A stretch of DNA of 64,000 nt. Origin: Tenrec ecaudatus (lineage: Eukaryota > Chordata > Mammalia > Afrosoricida > Tenrecidae). Positions within the stretch are counted from its first letter, which is position 1. Every line of letters starts with the position of its first letter. The notes under the pieces are model-generated. The model made no database searches. It saw nothing but the letters and a program-made list of their open reading frames with translations, and was not told the origin of the DNA. A program made the translations under genes and the position numbers. The stretch spans positions 8,614,497-8,678,496 of the forward strand of contig NC_134542.1 of assembly GCF_050624435.1 (NCBI RefSeq), written 5' to 3'. Of the stretch, positions 1 through 10,341 are shown piece after piece.

Positions 1-401
1 TTAAGAAAACATTCCCGTTTAGTCCCGGTCAAGTTCTTAAGACCAATATTAGGCCCTATGTCTGATAACAAGCTATAACTCCCTCTTCAGACTCACACAA
101 AACATGCAATGACGCCAAATGCAGGAAGATCACAGGCCATTTGGTGGAAAGTCTTGTGGGTCCAGTGGCAGTGGAAGCATGTCAGCGCTGGCAGGGTTTT
201 CCATGTGGCTCCTCCAGCTCTATGATTCTAGTGTAGCTTCATGTGTCTTGTCAGCAAGAAGACAAAGCACCAAGTGGATCTGGCCTCCAGTGAGAAAATT
301 ATCTCCTTTGCACTTCCAAATGAGCTCATCAAGCTGTGACCGGCTTGACAGGCTGGACTCCACCCCTTTGCAAGTTGACAGGAGATGATGTAACTGCCAC
401 A
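1..401 (-). mobile_element. Solo LTR, MaLR-like (cut by window edge)
   Basis: Its sequence matches the better-preserved copies at 8.36 and 9.65 kb: the CATCCCAGCCCAGTCC-type block, the GGAAGATCACAGGCC block, and an end reading GTAACTGCCACA. The left part lies outside the window. It is an old, non-coding LTR fragment of an ERVL-MaLR-like family. The family name is inferred from its TG...CA ends and the 5-bp target duplications of its sister copies. Confidence 0.7.
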
Positions 402-779
402 CAGAAGTTTGTTTTCTTTCCAAAATAAGGACTTTCATTACCAAGGCAAATTCTATGAGTGCTCCAAAGTTTTCATTTCATTGTGGATGACCTGTTAATT
501 CCATTTCAATGTTATAAGAATCAATGCTTTGGGAATTAATGTAATTTTCCGGAGATATTTTTACAGTGCCTTGACTTTGGAACCTTTATTCCCTCTTCTG
601 TTCCATCTTTGAGGACTACTTCCATTCCGTTTATTCTAGTCTTTGGCAAGGGCCACTTACAGTTATATCCTGCATGTTGACTCTTGACAGAATACCTTCA
701 TGGACTCCTCTGCCATCTTACAGCCTCTACAAGTCATTGGGAATCTCCATGACCATTTTTATATGCTTTTTTCTCCCAG
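402..779. other. Unique intronic sequence
   Basis: No repeat or exon is recognised. The right end carries a pyrimidine tract and AG (778-779) that form the acceptor of the SP100-family exon. Confidence 0.5.
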
Positions 780-942
780 GATGTCCATGGAAGACCAGGG
801 CCTGGAGGATGGATTATTCTATAAGGCTATGGTTAGTCACTACAGAAAGTTAAAGGTGGAGCTCTCCCACGCAATAAATAAGACATTTCCTTTCCTCACG
901 ACCCTCCGAGACCGTGGCTTCATCAGCAATAAGCTGTTTACA
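780..942 (+). CDS. SP100: SP100-family exon: first half of the HSR domain
   Basis: The acceptor is TTCTCCCAG at 771-779 and the donor is GTGAGT at 943. The 163 bases supply the last base of a split Arg codon, then MSMEDQGLEDGLF... through NKLFT. Known SP100 reads MFTEDQGVDD...NKMFE here, with the shared core INKTFPFL..LRDRGFIS (KKTFPFL..LRDRDLI in human SP100). The frame is fully open. The Arg/Met split codon matches the known family exon border, which supports the start. An open frame running through it from an upstream ATG at 700 is only intron read-through. Confidence 0.9.
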
Positions 943-1365
943 GTGAGTGATGTTTCTAACCCAGCCCAGCTTAACGGGGCGTCACCCGCCCCTAGTCCAG
1001 CTCCAAACATCAGAGTGCATCTAGCTGAGCTTGGTGCCACCAATGAGCGGGAAAACTCTTCTATTAATTCTCTGAATATTCCAACCAGGTAAAAGGCAGA
1101 CATCCCCAGCTCTGTTCCTGCTTCTTCTCACTGCAGGAACCAACTTCCGTGTCCCCGACTGGTCTCAGTCAGGGCCCTGGGGGAGTGACCTAGAGGAGGA
1201 CACAGGCTGGGTCCGACACACATGTGTGCCATACAGATGTCATGTCTCGTGGGAATTCACACAATGAAGGATAAACTGGAAATTAAGTCAGAAATGAGAG
1301 AAATGGCCCAGAATTTCATTTTAGGAAACATCACCTTGACATACTGAGAGCTGAGAGCATCCAAC
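943..1365. other. Intron sequence, no feature seen
   Basis: This lies between two SP100-family exons. The open frames across it are intron read-through. No repeat was recognised before the SINE at 1366. Confidence 0.4.
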
Positions 1366-1545
1366 CCACCCCTGCCATTGGATTGACGCTGACTCTTAGG
1401 AGGGGGTAGGACGGTCTCACTGGGTGTCTGAAACCGTAGCTCTTTATGGGAATAGGACACTTTGTCTTTCTTCTGTGGAGCCGGCTTGTGTTTTCAAATT
1501 ACTCACCTTGCCATCAGCAGCCCAATGCAGAACCGCGACGCCATC
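1366..1545 (-). mobile_element. AfroSINE
   Basis: It reads CCTGCCATTGGATTGACGCT, then CTGTAGCTCTTTATGGGA, then ACTCACCTTGCCATCAGCAG on the + strand. That is the reverse of a tRNA-headed AfroSINE. It lies in the intron between the first two SP100-family exons. Confidence 0.85.
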
Positions 1546-2182
1546 CAAACGCACAGGAAATTGGTGTCTTGTTATTTGGGGAGCAGGTGCTTGCTATCCC
1601 CTTGCAGACTCCTCCTCCACTGGCCTCCGTGTCCTTAGCTGTTGTACATATTCAGAGTTCTGGCGGTTGGGCACATGTTAGCAATGAACCTTGCAGGAGT
1701 GACACGTGACAAGTTCTCTCCTTGTCCGATGAGGCTGATTGTTCGAGAGCCACATTCACAGCAGGGAGGGGCTGGTCCTGCCTTCCTGGAGACTTTGTGC
1801 CCATTAGTCCTGGGAGAAGGGCAGCGTTTGTCCGGTCAACAGAATGGCCACTCACCGCCCACTAAGACTGGTCCTAAAATATCATGGCCAGATTCTCACA
1901 GGGCGACCCATCTTTTAACTGGAAACCCAATCTTTTGCTACAAAATAACTCCTTCCCATCATTAATATAAGTGAGATGAAATTACGTTCCAAAAATGAGC
2001 TGTTTGTTTTTTTTTAAGAAGGGAGGACTTACTTGTTTCATTTCTATACAGAAATCCTGCATTGTCCCATCACAAGACCCCTTTTCTTACAGACTAGATT
2101 ATCTACATTTACTTCCAGGGGTCCTTTGGTAATTTTGGAGGCCTGTGTTTATATTTTCTCCCACCACTGTTTTGTTTGTAAG

Positions 2183-2348
2183 GATTCTGAAGAGTCTTGT
2201 AGAAACCTAGTCTCTGTACAAAAGGTGGTGCACAAGGTCCTCAATATCAAAGAGGACTTTTGACCTGCCACTTCTGAAAGCGCTGTTCAGTGAGGTCAGC
2301 TTGATGGAACCCCCGACCTCATTGATACCCACAGTAGCTTCACATCGG
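2183..2348 (+). CDS. SP100: SP100-family exon: second half of the HSR domain, frame disrupted
   Basis: The acceptor is TTTGTTTGTAAG ending at 2182 and the donor GTAATT starts at 2349. The exon opens DSEESCRNLVSVQKVVHKVL, which matches SP100 [20 protein letters not shown]. At about 2255-2263 two bases are missing relative to the family, giving TGA at 2261. The homologous reading continues in another frame as FDLPLLKALFSEVSLME. One more base is missing in the C-run at 2309-2313, after which PDLID returns in the original frame. The exon is 166 bases, against about 169 expected, so the two deletions compensate, but the stop remains. This is either a genuine lesion or an assembly error. Confidence 0.85.
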
Positions 2349-3171
2349 GTAATTAGTTACCCTTCTTTTGAGATCCTGGGGCATTTCCCGTCTATGTCCA
2401 TTCTTGATTGGGTCCCAGCTCTGAGCTGCACAGTGGGACAAAGTACTTAACAAACGAACGCCTTGAGGCTTCTTGCAGCTTACGGTACAGAGGCTGATGC
2501 CCAAACCCCCGAGGTCTGCTTGGCGGGGCATGTGGAGTCAGGAGACAGTCAGAAGCACCCTGGCATCAGCTCGACTTAGAAGGACACAGGACAGGAAACC
2601 TCTGGCCAGCAGGTCGCCAACCCTGTTCTTCTTCACGGGCATCCTTGTCCACTAACAGCCAAGAGGAGAGCTCCCCGCCCTCCTCGATAATCACTCCTGT
2701 CTGCAGTTTTCAGGGAGATTTTCCCTGGATTCCTCACATGTGGTCTCTTTTGGGCTCTTTGGAAACCCGTCCTCCTCTCTGACTCAACACCGTTCTAAGC
2801 TTCCTCTTTCTTCATCTCGATTTTGGAAGCTGCTGGGGCTTTCTGGGCGACCTGTGCTGGTCTCTGCATGATCTAACCTGTCCCTCGGGGAGGATGTGTT
2901 TGTTTCCTTCGTCTGAACACCCCAGCACATTGCACCTCAATTATGTATTTAGACGAATGTTTCCCCACCAGCTGATCACTTGTCAAGTGCGCACACACTG
3001 CACACAACATTCCCACAACCCTTTACTCTTGCATCTTTAAGGCTGGCTCTGAGTAGGAGACTTCCAGGGCCCCTGTTAGGGTGTCTGCTCGGCTGCCCCA
3101 GAGCGTGAGGACTGAACTTCAGGTCACAGGAAGCTCTCTGAGCTTTGATTGATCCAAGAGCTGGGAGATCC
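2349..3171. other. Intron sequence, mostly unique
   Basis: No coding signal was recognised beyond short chance frames, and no clear repeat was seen. It separates the second and third SP100-family exons. Confidence 0.4.
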
Positions 3172-3364
3172 TCAAACTCCCACTGCCATCGAGTGGATGC
3201 CGACTCGTGGTCACCCTGTCGGACTGCCTGATGGGCGTTTCTGAGACTGTAGCTCTTTACCGGAGAAGAAAGCCCGACTTTCTCACTCAGAGCAGCTGGT
3301 GGTTTTGAACTGCTGATCTTTTAGTTAGCAGCCCCACAGGTAAGCAAGACACCACCAGGGTCTT
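3172..3364 (-). mobile_element. AfroSINE
   Basis: Nearly full length. It runs from CACTGCCATCGAGTGGATGC to ACACCACCAGGGTCTT on the + strand, with the reversed B-box region at 3305-3335. Confidence 0.9.
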
Positions 3365-3431
3365 GGATGTGTGTTCGTGAGGTTTTGTCTCTGCTGGAGA
3401 TCCCTCATTGCCCTTTCCTTCCTCTCTTCAG

Positions 3432-3506
3432 TGATCAAAGAGACATTCTGTTTCCAAGAACTAGAGGGAGAAGACAATCCTGGCATCCAAGCAAGCCTGG
3501 AGGGAG
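3432..3506 (+). CDS. SP100: SP100-family exon: linker after the HSR domain
   Basis: A strong acceptor (a pyrimidine run ending CTCTTCAG at 3431) and the donor GTAACT at 3507 bound 75 bases. With the G left by the previous exon, the first codon is GTG. The peptide is VIKETFCFQELEGEDNPGIQ then ASLEGG, like VIHDKLPLQESEEEEREERSG then LQLSLEQG in human SP100. The frame is open and ends in phase 1. No continuation exon was confidently found downstream. Confidence 0.8.
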
Positions 3507-4386
3507 GTAACTTGAGCTGGATAAAGACGATCCGTCTCTATGAAGGAGGAAAGGGTCTCAGGGGCCTGAGGCCCAGTGTGGGGAGGGGATGTGGAATCAG
3601 AGAAGGACTGCTGAGGGCCACCATGCAGGCAGAGAGGACATGGGTTTGTGGGAGGAGCATCTTTCTGTGACACCTCAGAGCTAAGGGAAAGTGGGATTGA
3701 AGGTGTCAGTGGCTGAGACAGATCTCGGTGAAGACTTGGTCGTCCTTAGGATTTAGCAGCATCCCTATGAAACTGTGAGGGGTCCACATGCCTGGCTCGT
3801 GGTCACCATGGAAGAAGAGAGCAGAAGCAGGGACTGAATGAAATCCAGAAGGTGTTCTTTTAAGAGCCAGAAGGCTGGGAGGGGAGATGGAAGCAGAGAC
3901 AATGGGGGGAAGTGTGCCAAGGGGAGGGGCAAAGAAGGAGGGGCGGGGAAAGACTGAGGGGAATTGGGGAGAGGACAGCAATCATGAAAACGAACAGCTC
4001 ACTTTCACTGAACATTTATTCCGTGTTTGTTGTGGATTCTGCCCTAGCGGTTGCCCTTTGGGGGGAGTATGACTTACCTGCACACTGCTGATGATTTCTG
4101 GACTCCTACTAACCCTGACTGCTGGGGTCACTTCCATGAGGCAGAGCAGAACTGTCCCTGGGGTTCAGGGCTGCCATCATTACCGAAGCCCACTCTCACC
4201 TGCTTCTCCAACAGAGGGGCTGGTGGGGTAGAACCACGGACCTTCCCAATGCTAGCAAAGTTCTTAACCACTACGTCCCCAACGTCCCTTCATCAGGATC
4301 TACCTGAGGTCATGAGCAAAGACTAATCCAGGCATAAATGATAACAAATTCAAACAAAAATGGAGAAATATGTTTGAAGAGGAGAT
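3507..4386. other. Unique purine-rich stretch plus a decayed SINE end
   Basis: GA-rich sequence fills 3850-3980. The part at about 4205-4285 (GCTGGTGGGGTAGAACC to CTTAACCACTACG) looks like the head of a reversed, decayed AfroSINE. No exon could be supported. Confidence 0.4.
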
Positions 4387-4907
4387 TGTGGTGTTCTGGG
4401 TTGACTAAAGAACAAATTCAGAGATGCTCATATGTGTATTTGCAAGAGCTGTATATAGAGAGTAACTATATATTAAGAAAACATCCCAGCCCAGTCCAGA
4501 TCAAGTCCATACGTCCAATATTAGCTCATACATCCGATACCCATCTATAAATTTCTCTTCAGACTCATGCAACTCATGCAAAGCTGAATGTAGGAAGATC
4601 ACAGCTCAGTGGGTGGAAAGTCTTGTGGATCCAGTGGCAGTGGAAGTATCTCAGTGCTTGTGTGGGCCTCCATGTGGCTCCTCCAGCTCCAGGGCTCTGG
4701 TTCCATCAGCTGTATCTCTATGTGGCTTGTCAACAGGAATGTCTCCCAGTGAGAGTGTGTGTTTAGCCTCAAGGGAGGAAGATAGTAACTCCCAGAATCC
4801 TCAGAAGAAGGCCATGCCCACACAGAGGCCTCTTTGGCTATGACCTGATTGACAGGCTAGACTCCACCCCTTCGCTCAGGTTGACAGTAGAATATGTAAC
4901 TGCCCCA
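4387..4907 (-). mobile_element. Solo LTR, MaLR-like
   Basis: It carries the family blocks TCTGGGTTGACTA, ACATCCCAGCCCAGTCCAGA and GTCTTGTGGATCCAGTGG, and ends AACTGCCCCA. The flanks GAGAT and GAGAA could be a 5-bp target duplication with one mismatch. It is an old solo LTR with no internal region. Confidence 0.75.
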
Positions 4908-4912
4908 GAGAA

Positions 4913-5955
4913 ACATCCAGGAAACAATGGGATAATTAGAGCAGGAGGAAGTGGAGAAGGATGAACACTGAAATTCTGATGGAAAGTCCAAGAACAAAGA
5001 TAGACTATGGCGGTGGCAATAGGGCAAGAGGACTTTCTAAGACTCCAGCTGGGAACCTGGGGGTAGGAGTAACTCTGGGGGCAAAGGCAGGTACCCCGTA
5101 GCTGGAGTGTCCAGATAATCCAGTGTCCCATGGAGAACACTCAGAGGAGCTGGCCTGGTGAGGTCCCGAGCCTTGGGGACAGCTGACCCAGCCTCCCCAC
5201 TCTAGGAGCTGCCCCAGTCTGGTGGGAGTCATCAGGTCCGGTGGGGTCTGTGTGGATAAAGGGGGAAGTCTATAACGCTAATGTCTGAGAGACTAAAAGG
5301 GGAATTGGTTACAATGATGGAACTCCCATGTCAACATCTGATATGAATTTTGAATTTCTGCCCCCCAGGAACTGGTGGAAACTCTCATGGCAGCCTGCCC
5401 TGGCTGCACGCAGATTCCGCGTCTCATGCTGGTTTGTCCCTCTTGACTCGAGTCTCGATTCTTGTGTGGGGCTGCATCTTTGTATCCTGAATCTTCCATC
5501 TTTGTATCTGCACGTTCTCCGAGTTAAGGAGACACGAGGTCCCTGTCTTCTGTGTTGCTGAGGACGATGACCCCTTCCCTTTCTCCTCAGACACACCTGC
5601 GGCCCGGCCAGGGGGCTCTGGAGCTGGACTTTTCCAGGCGCCTGGCTGTGCACTTAGCTGCCTCTGCCTTGCTCCCTGGATTGCTTTGATATTGTGTGAT
5701 TGCAAACTTGATGCTTTGATAGTAATGGAGTGGCGGCAATGTGGGCACAGAGGGGCGAGCAATGGAGTGATGGGAGGGTCCCTTTGTGGGATCCATTACA
5801 GGGCATCGAGAGCCATCACCCATCACCAACACCATGACCCATCACCCTGGGATTAGACCAGCAGCTGCCCTCCAAGCACCAGATGGGCCACCACAAAGAC
5901 CCTTTGTAATTTCATCACCAATAACCCCTGCTTATAACTGCATAATATAAGTAAT
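4913..5955. other. Unique sequence
   Basis: Overlapping short open frames on both strands at 5293-5835 show no recognisable domain and no consistent splice pattern. I see nothing else here. Confidence 0.35.
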
Positions 5956-5956
5956 G

Positions 5957-6160
5957 TTACCCCAAACACACTGCCATCAAGTCGATGCCAACTCATAGTG
6001 ACCCTATAGGGCAAGGTAGAACTGCCCCCGTGGATTTCTAAGACTAACTCTTTACGGGAGTAGAAAGCTCCATCTTTCTCCCAAGGATTGGCTGATGGTT
6101 TTGAACTGCTCACCTTGCAGTTAGCAGCGTAACATGTAACCATTAAGCCACCTGGGTTCT
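5957..6160 (-). mobile_element. AfroSINE
   Basis: Full-length copy reading CACTGCCATCAAGTCGATGC at its left and CATTAAGCCACCTGGGTTCT at its right on the + strand. The A- and B-box region is reversed at 6100-6155. Confidence 0.92.
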
Positions 6161-6234
6161 TTCATGAGCAATGATACAATATTAAATTGTTCAAAGTATT
6201 GCCAACTTAAGGCATTATTCGTTTTATTTGGCTG

Positions 6235-6400
6235 ATCACAGATCCCACATTGCATGTAATCCCTCATTTAATCATCCCAACAATTTAAAGATGGTTCCCA
6301 TTTTTCAGCGAGTTGGGGGATTGTACAACTTCACCAATATCAGAGCTAGGATTGACTAAGTGCCAGAAGGTAGGGTCAGAGCATGAACGGTAGTGGTGCC
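6235..6400 (-). mobile_element. MIR SINE, old
   Basis: The stretch TTTAATCATCCCAACAATTT, then CCCATTTTTCAGCGAG, then an AGAGCTAGGATT-like block follows the order of the ancient MIR element in reverse. It is diverged. Confidence 0.55.
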
Positions 6401-6929
6401 TTCAATTCAAATTCTTCCCCTCTGATCTGGGCATGGCTGTTCTTTGCACCTAAGATTCATGCCTTGTACTGCAGGTGTGATTGTAGCACCAGCAGCCCAG
6501 GTCTGCTGTATCTTTAGAGTAAGTGAGGTTTGTGTGAAGCACTCACAACCCTGCTGGTACTCCCTCCTTCTTAGGTGCCTTTGTTACTACTGCTCCATTG
6601 AATGATCATTTTTCTCTGTCGCTCTCTCTAGAGTCCCAGTATTTAGCTATAACAGTTAACTCTGGAGTCTTCTTCTGTGTCAGACCCAGATGTTTCCTGG
6701 GGGTAAAATTATTCCCCAGACTAGAGAAGAATGTGCTCAAAGCAGCATCCACCTGGTGATCAAGAATGTGGAGGCGCCACCATTTCCCCACCATTGAGCA
6801 CACTGGTCTCTAGCGAATACTCTGTGTTACCCATGCTTCTCTTGGGGAATTGAGCAACATTTCAAACTAGCAAAATGACAATGTGCTCATCACTACACAC
6901 TGCCATAACTATTTCACCATCCATCTGTC

Positions 6930-7100
6930 AGTTGGTCATACTGTGGTGGTGAGCCAGTTACTGTGACACTGGAAACTATGCCACCAGTATTTTGAATACC
7001 AGTAGGGTCTTCCATGACAGGCAGGCTTCAGCAAAGCTTCCAAAGAGGATGAAAGGCCTGGTGCTCTTCTTCTGGAAATCCTCCCAAAAAATAAAGAAAA
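6930..7100 (+). mobile_element. RTE LINE 5' end fragment
   Basis: CATACTGTGGTGGTGAGCCA, then GGAAACTATGCCACCAGTAT, then a block ending AGCAAAGCTTCC matches the 5' start of the RTE element seen at 19.7 kb. An AfroSINE follows directly. Confidence 0.65.
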
Positions 7101-7104
7101 AAAA

Positions 7105-7303
7105 ACTGGCTGCCATCGAGTCGATGGCGACTCATAGTGATGCAGTCGGACAGGAGAGCACTGCCCCTGGCGGTTTCTGAAATGGTAACTCTTCACAGAA
7201 GTAGAAAGTCCCATCTCTCGCCCTTAGAAAGTAACTGGTGGTTTCAGCCTGCTGACTCTGTAGGTAACAACCTAACACGTAACCACTATGTCACCAGGGC
7301 GCT
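7105..7303 (-). mobile_element. AfroSINE
   Basis: It reads CTGCCATCGAGTCGATGGCG to GTAACCACTATGTCACCAGG on the + strand. It is well preserved and preceded by an A-rich stretch. Confidence 0.92.
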
Positions 7304-7429
7304 GATAAGAAACCAATGAAGATCTTACGCCTTATAAAAGACATTGTCTGATAGAGTTCTAGAATGGATATATCAGATTGTGTAAGATATGGTTAAAAAA
7401 ACTATTATAGAAAAAAAAGAATAAGGGTT

Positions 7430-7690
7430 CCTAGGGTCTGGTGGGAGAGAAGGGCCCAAGGGGAGCCGATATCAAAGAGCTCAAGAAAATAGAAAATGTT
7501 CTGATACTGGTTGTGGTAGCAATTGTACGGTACTGCTTGATGTTATTGAACTATGAACTGTTAAGATATATGTACGAGCTCCCTGGGTTACAAAGTCGTA
7601 TGGAACCTAGCAAGATCCCAACTCTGACCTGGATCACCGTAACTGGATACAGAAGGGAAGAGAAATGGATGAACATCAAAAAAGCATTAT
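7430..7690 (+). mobile_element. LINE 3'-end fragment
   Basis: It contains AGCCGATATCAAAGAGCTCA, then GATACTGGTTGTGGTAGCAA, then TGTACGAGCTCCC. This resembles both the AATAAAATGA repeat of this window and L1-type 3' ends. Which family it belongs to is unsure. Confidence 0.5.
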
Positions 7691-7772
7691 GATCGCAGGT
7701 CCATCTGCAGTGTAAGCTATTGTAGGATTTTCAAGTCTTCTGTGTAGGAATAACTGTTTTCTCCCTTTGTAG

Positions 7773-7828
7773 AGTCTGTGGAACTAAAAAAGTCACCCCC
7801 CCTTTGAGAAAAAGCCCCAGAAAAAGAG
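7773..7828 (+). other. Candidate lysine/arginine-rich mini-exon
   Basis: An acceptor (TTTTCTCCCTTTGTAG) and a donor (GTAAGA) bound 56 bases. One frame reads VCGTKKVTPPLRKSPRKR, a basic composition like the linker exons of SP100-family proteins. The phase does not fit directly onto the 3432-3506 exon, and a 7-C run may hide an indel. This is weak and could be chance. Confidence 0.25.
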
Positions 7829-7981
7829 GTAAGAGAAAACCAAAACTCCAAGGTTATAAATGAGCATTTTTTTCTCCAAGATTTTCACTATAATTTTCTG
7901 TTCTATCTTTCAAAGTAAACACAGAAATTCCTTTTCCTTTCAGATGGCTTATATTTTAACTTCCGGAGTAGGCAGGTGTCC

Positions 7982-8208
7982 GTGGGTGGTGCCACCAGCT
8001 AAACGTTAAATAACTAGCTGAAAGATTGGTGGTTCAAATCCATTCAGAGGCTCCTCAGAAAAAAACGCTGGGCCTTTTCCTTCTGAAAGTCCACTCACTC
8101 ACTGCCATCCGGTTGATCCCACCAAGAGCCCAGAGGAGCCCAGTTCTACTCTGAAGCACCTGACGTTGCCATGAGCTCGGATCCATTTGATGACAACTGG
8201 GTTGGTGA
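7982..8208 (+). mobile_element. AfroSINE
   Basis: The tRNA-like head GGTGGTGCCACCAGCTAAAC and a GGTGGTTCAAATCC B box are followed by the body and the tail GATGACAACTGGGTTGGTG. Confidence 0.8.
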
Positions 8209-8361
8209 GCTAGGTAGGCTCCCGGCTATAATGGAGACATCCAAACAAGTCAGTGGCGCAAACCTAATAGAAGTTTTAGTCTCAATTTCTCAAGTAAACA
8301 TTCCAAGAACGTTTAGAGTTGATAGGGATGAGGTTCTGTTTCAAGGAGTCAGGGAAGCAGC

Positions 8362-8866
8362 TGTGTTCGTCTGGGTTGACTAGAGAAACAAATTCATAGA
8401 CACTCATATATGTATAGGAAATAGCTTTATATACAGTGTAATTGTACATTGAGAAAACATCCTAGCCCAGACCAGATCAAATATATAAGTCCGATATTAG
8501 CCCATATGTCCGATACTAATCTATAAAGTCCTCTTCAGACTCACGAACCACATGCAATGATGCCGAATGCAGGAAGATCACAGGCAGTGGGTGGGAAGTC
8601 CTGTGGATCCAGTGGCGTTGTAAGCATCTCAGCGCTGACAGGGGTCTCCACATGGATCCCCCAGCTCAGGGCACTAGTGTAGTTCCATGGGTCTTGTCTG
8701 CTGCAATGTCTCCCAGGGAGTGAGACTGTGTCCTGCCTCCAGCAAGCTATTTATCTCCTTAGCACCTCTAAATGAGGTCATCAAGCTGCAACTTGATTGA
8801 CAGGCTACACTCCACCCCTTCACTCAAATAAGTCTCAAATTGACAACAAATTTTGTAACTACCACA
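8362..8866 (-). mobile_element. Solo LTR, MaLR-like, with 5-bp target duplication
   Basis: The element starts TGTGTTCGTCTGGG and ends CTACCACA. It is flanked on both sides by GCAGC (8357-8361 and 8867-8871), a perfect 5-bp duplication as made by ERVL/MaLR integration. There is no internal region. It is one of the best-kept copies and defines the family borders used for the others. Confidence 0.85.
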
Positions 8867-9011
8867 GCAGCCAACACAATCGGAAACACAATCTTTGAAG
8901 AGACCAGTGAAAGAAGATATTGAATGAGGTCTCAGAAGACTGAGTGTGAAGACGACAGCAAGAGGCCCATTGTGGGTAGATTTCTCAGCCTTTCATCAAG
9001 CAATGTTGGTA

Positions 9012-9240
9012 TTATTTTTAATTGCTGTCGAGTCAACTCCGACTCATGGCGACCGTGTATACAACAGCACAAGCACGGCACAGTCCTCCACCATCCCCAC
9101 AATCTCGAGAAGGTCCACGCCCATTGTTGCCGATCTTATGCCAATCTCCTTGAGGGTGTCCTCGCTCTAGTTGGCCCTGTGCTTTGTCAAACATGATGTC
9201 CTCCTCCAGCGGTTGAGCCCACTGGAGGACGTGTCTGAAG
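9012..9240 (-). mobile_element. RTE LINE 3' end fragment
   Basis: ATTGCTGTCGAGTCAACTCC, then CATGATGTCCTCCTCCAG, reads the 3' terminal region of the RTE element in reverse. The first part is the module shared with AfroSINE tails. Confidence 0.75.
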
Positions 9241-9651
9241 CGAGCGAGTCCTACAATGTGGGGTGTGTAACCCAAAGGGTTTTCCTTGGCTAATTTCCAG
9301 CATCAGAGCAACGCCTGAGCCTCCACCATACAGTAATCCGACAGGTGGGTGGTGGACCCAAGAGACAGCGAAGGATAAAATACTGACCTTGATATCACCG
9401 TATTCAAAAGACATCATGGAGGATTGAGGAAAAGGACCAGTTTTGCCTGGGATTTCAGAACTTCCCCAGTCCCACCCTGCCCCCATAGTTTTCCTTTTAT
9501 AGGATTTCCTATGCCATATACTAAGACCTCTGGGGGATCATTTGCTCTTTTCTGCAGTGGTACAATACAGAATCCAGTGAGGAGGACAAGCCCCCAGAAG
9601 CCTGCGACACTCGGCAGGCCAAAGTGGACCTGCAGAGGAGGGTAAGGATGG

Positions 9652-10178
9652 TGTGTTAGTCTGGGTAGACCAGAGAAACAAATCCATGGTACCCATATGC
9701 GTATAAGAAAGAGATTTATATACAAGAACAACTGAACTTTGAGAAAACATCCCAACCCAGTCCAGATCAAGTCCATAAGTCCGATACTAGCCCATATTCC
9801 CAATATCAATCCATAAAGTCCTCCTCAGATTCATGAAACACATGCAATGACACCAAGTGCAGAAGATCACAGGCCAGTGGGTAGAAGGTCTTTGGATCCA
9901 GTGTCATTGGATACATCTCAGCGCTGGCAGGGGTCTCTCTGTGGCTTCTCCAGCTTCCGGGGTCTGGTTGTGTCCATGTGGCTTGTCTTCTGCAATGTCT
10001 CCCAGGAAGTAGCAGAGAGAGGTGTCTTCCACTTCCAAGGAGGAAGCAACAGATTTCCCAGAATTCTCAGGAGAAGGCCATGCCCACAGAAGTCTCACTG
10101 ACTAACTCCAGACTGACAGCCTAGACTCCACCCCTACACTCAATCCTTAAATTGACATCAGATTAGAGGACTTCCACA
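9652..10178 (-). mobile_element. Solo LTR, MaLR-like, with 5-bp target duplication
   Basis: It starts TGTGTTAGTCTGGGTAGACC and ends CTTCCACA. The flanking GATGG is present on both sides (9647-9651 and 10179-10183). It is an old solo LTR of the same family as the copy at 8362. Confidence 0.87.
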
Positions 10179-10341
10179 GATGGGCAGCCCTAGGCTCTAG
10201 GACATAAGGGTCCAAGCCCAGAGATGTTGTTTCCTGTCACGTGTCCCCTAACTACACCTCACTCAATGACACAGTAACCCTGAAGCCCCTCCTCTGCAGT
10301 CACCACATCTAGTCATTTGAGAAAATGCAAAGAAAGGAATC

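Larger units (their letters stand above)
780..3506 (+). pseudogene. SP100: SP100-family HSR-domain gene fragment, probably broken
   Basis: Three exons (780-942, 2183-2348, 3432-3506) encode in order the HSR/CARD-like dimerisation domain of the SP100/SP110/SP140 family and the start of the linker after it. These proteins are interferon-inducible components of PML nuclear bodies and act in chromatin and antiviral responses. All exons have AG/GT borders, and the codon phases join correctly (a split Arg before exon one, a whole codon between one and two, a split Val between two and three). The EDQG.xD and NK.F motifs favour SP100 over SP110 or SP140. The middle exon has two small deletions and an in-frame TGA, so this copy is either a pseudogene or suffers from assembly errors. 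The first coding exon would lie left of the window. I could not find the SAND, PHD and bromodomain exons. Confidence 0.75.
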
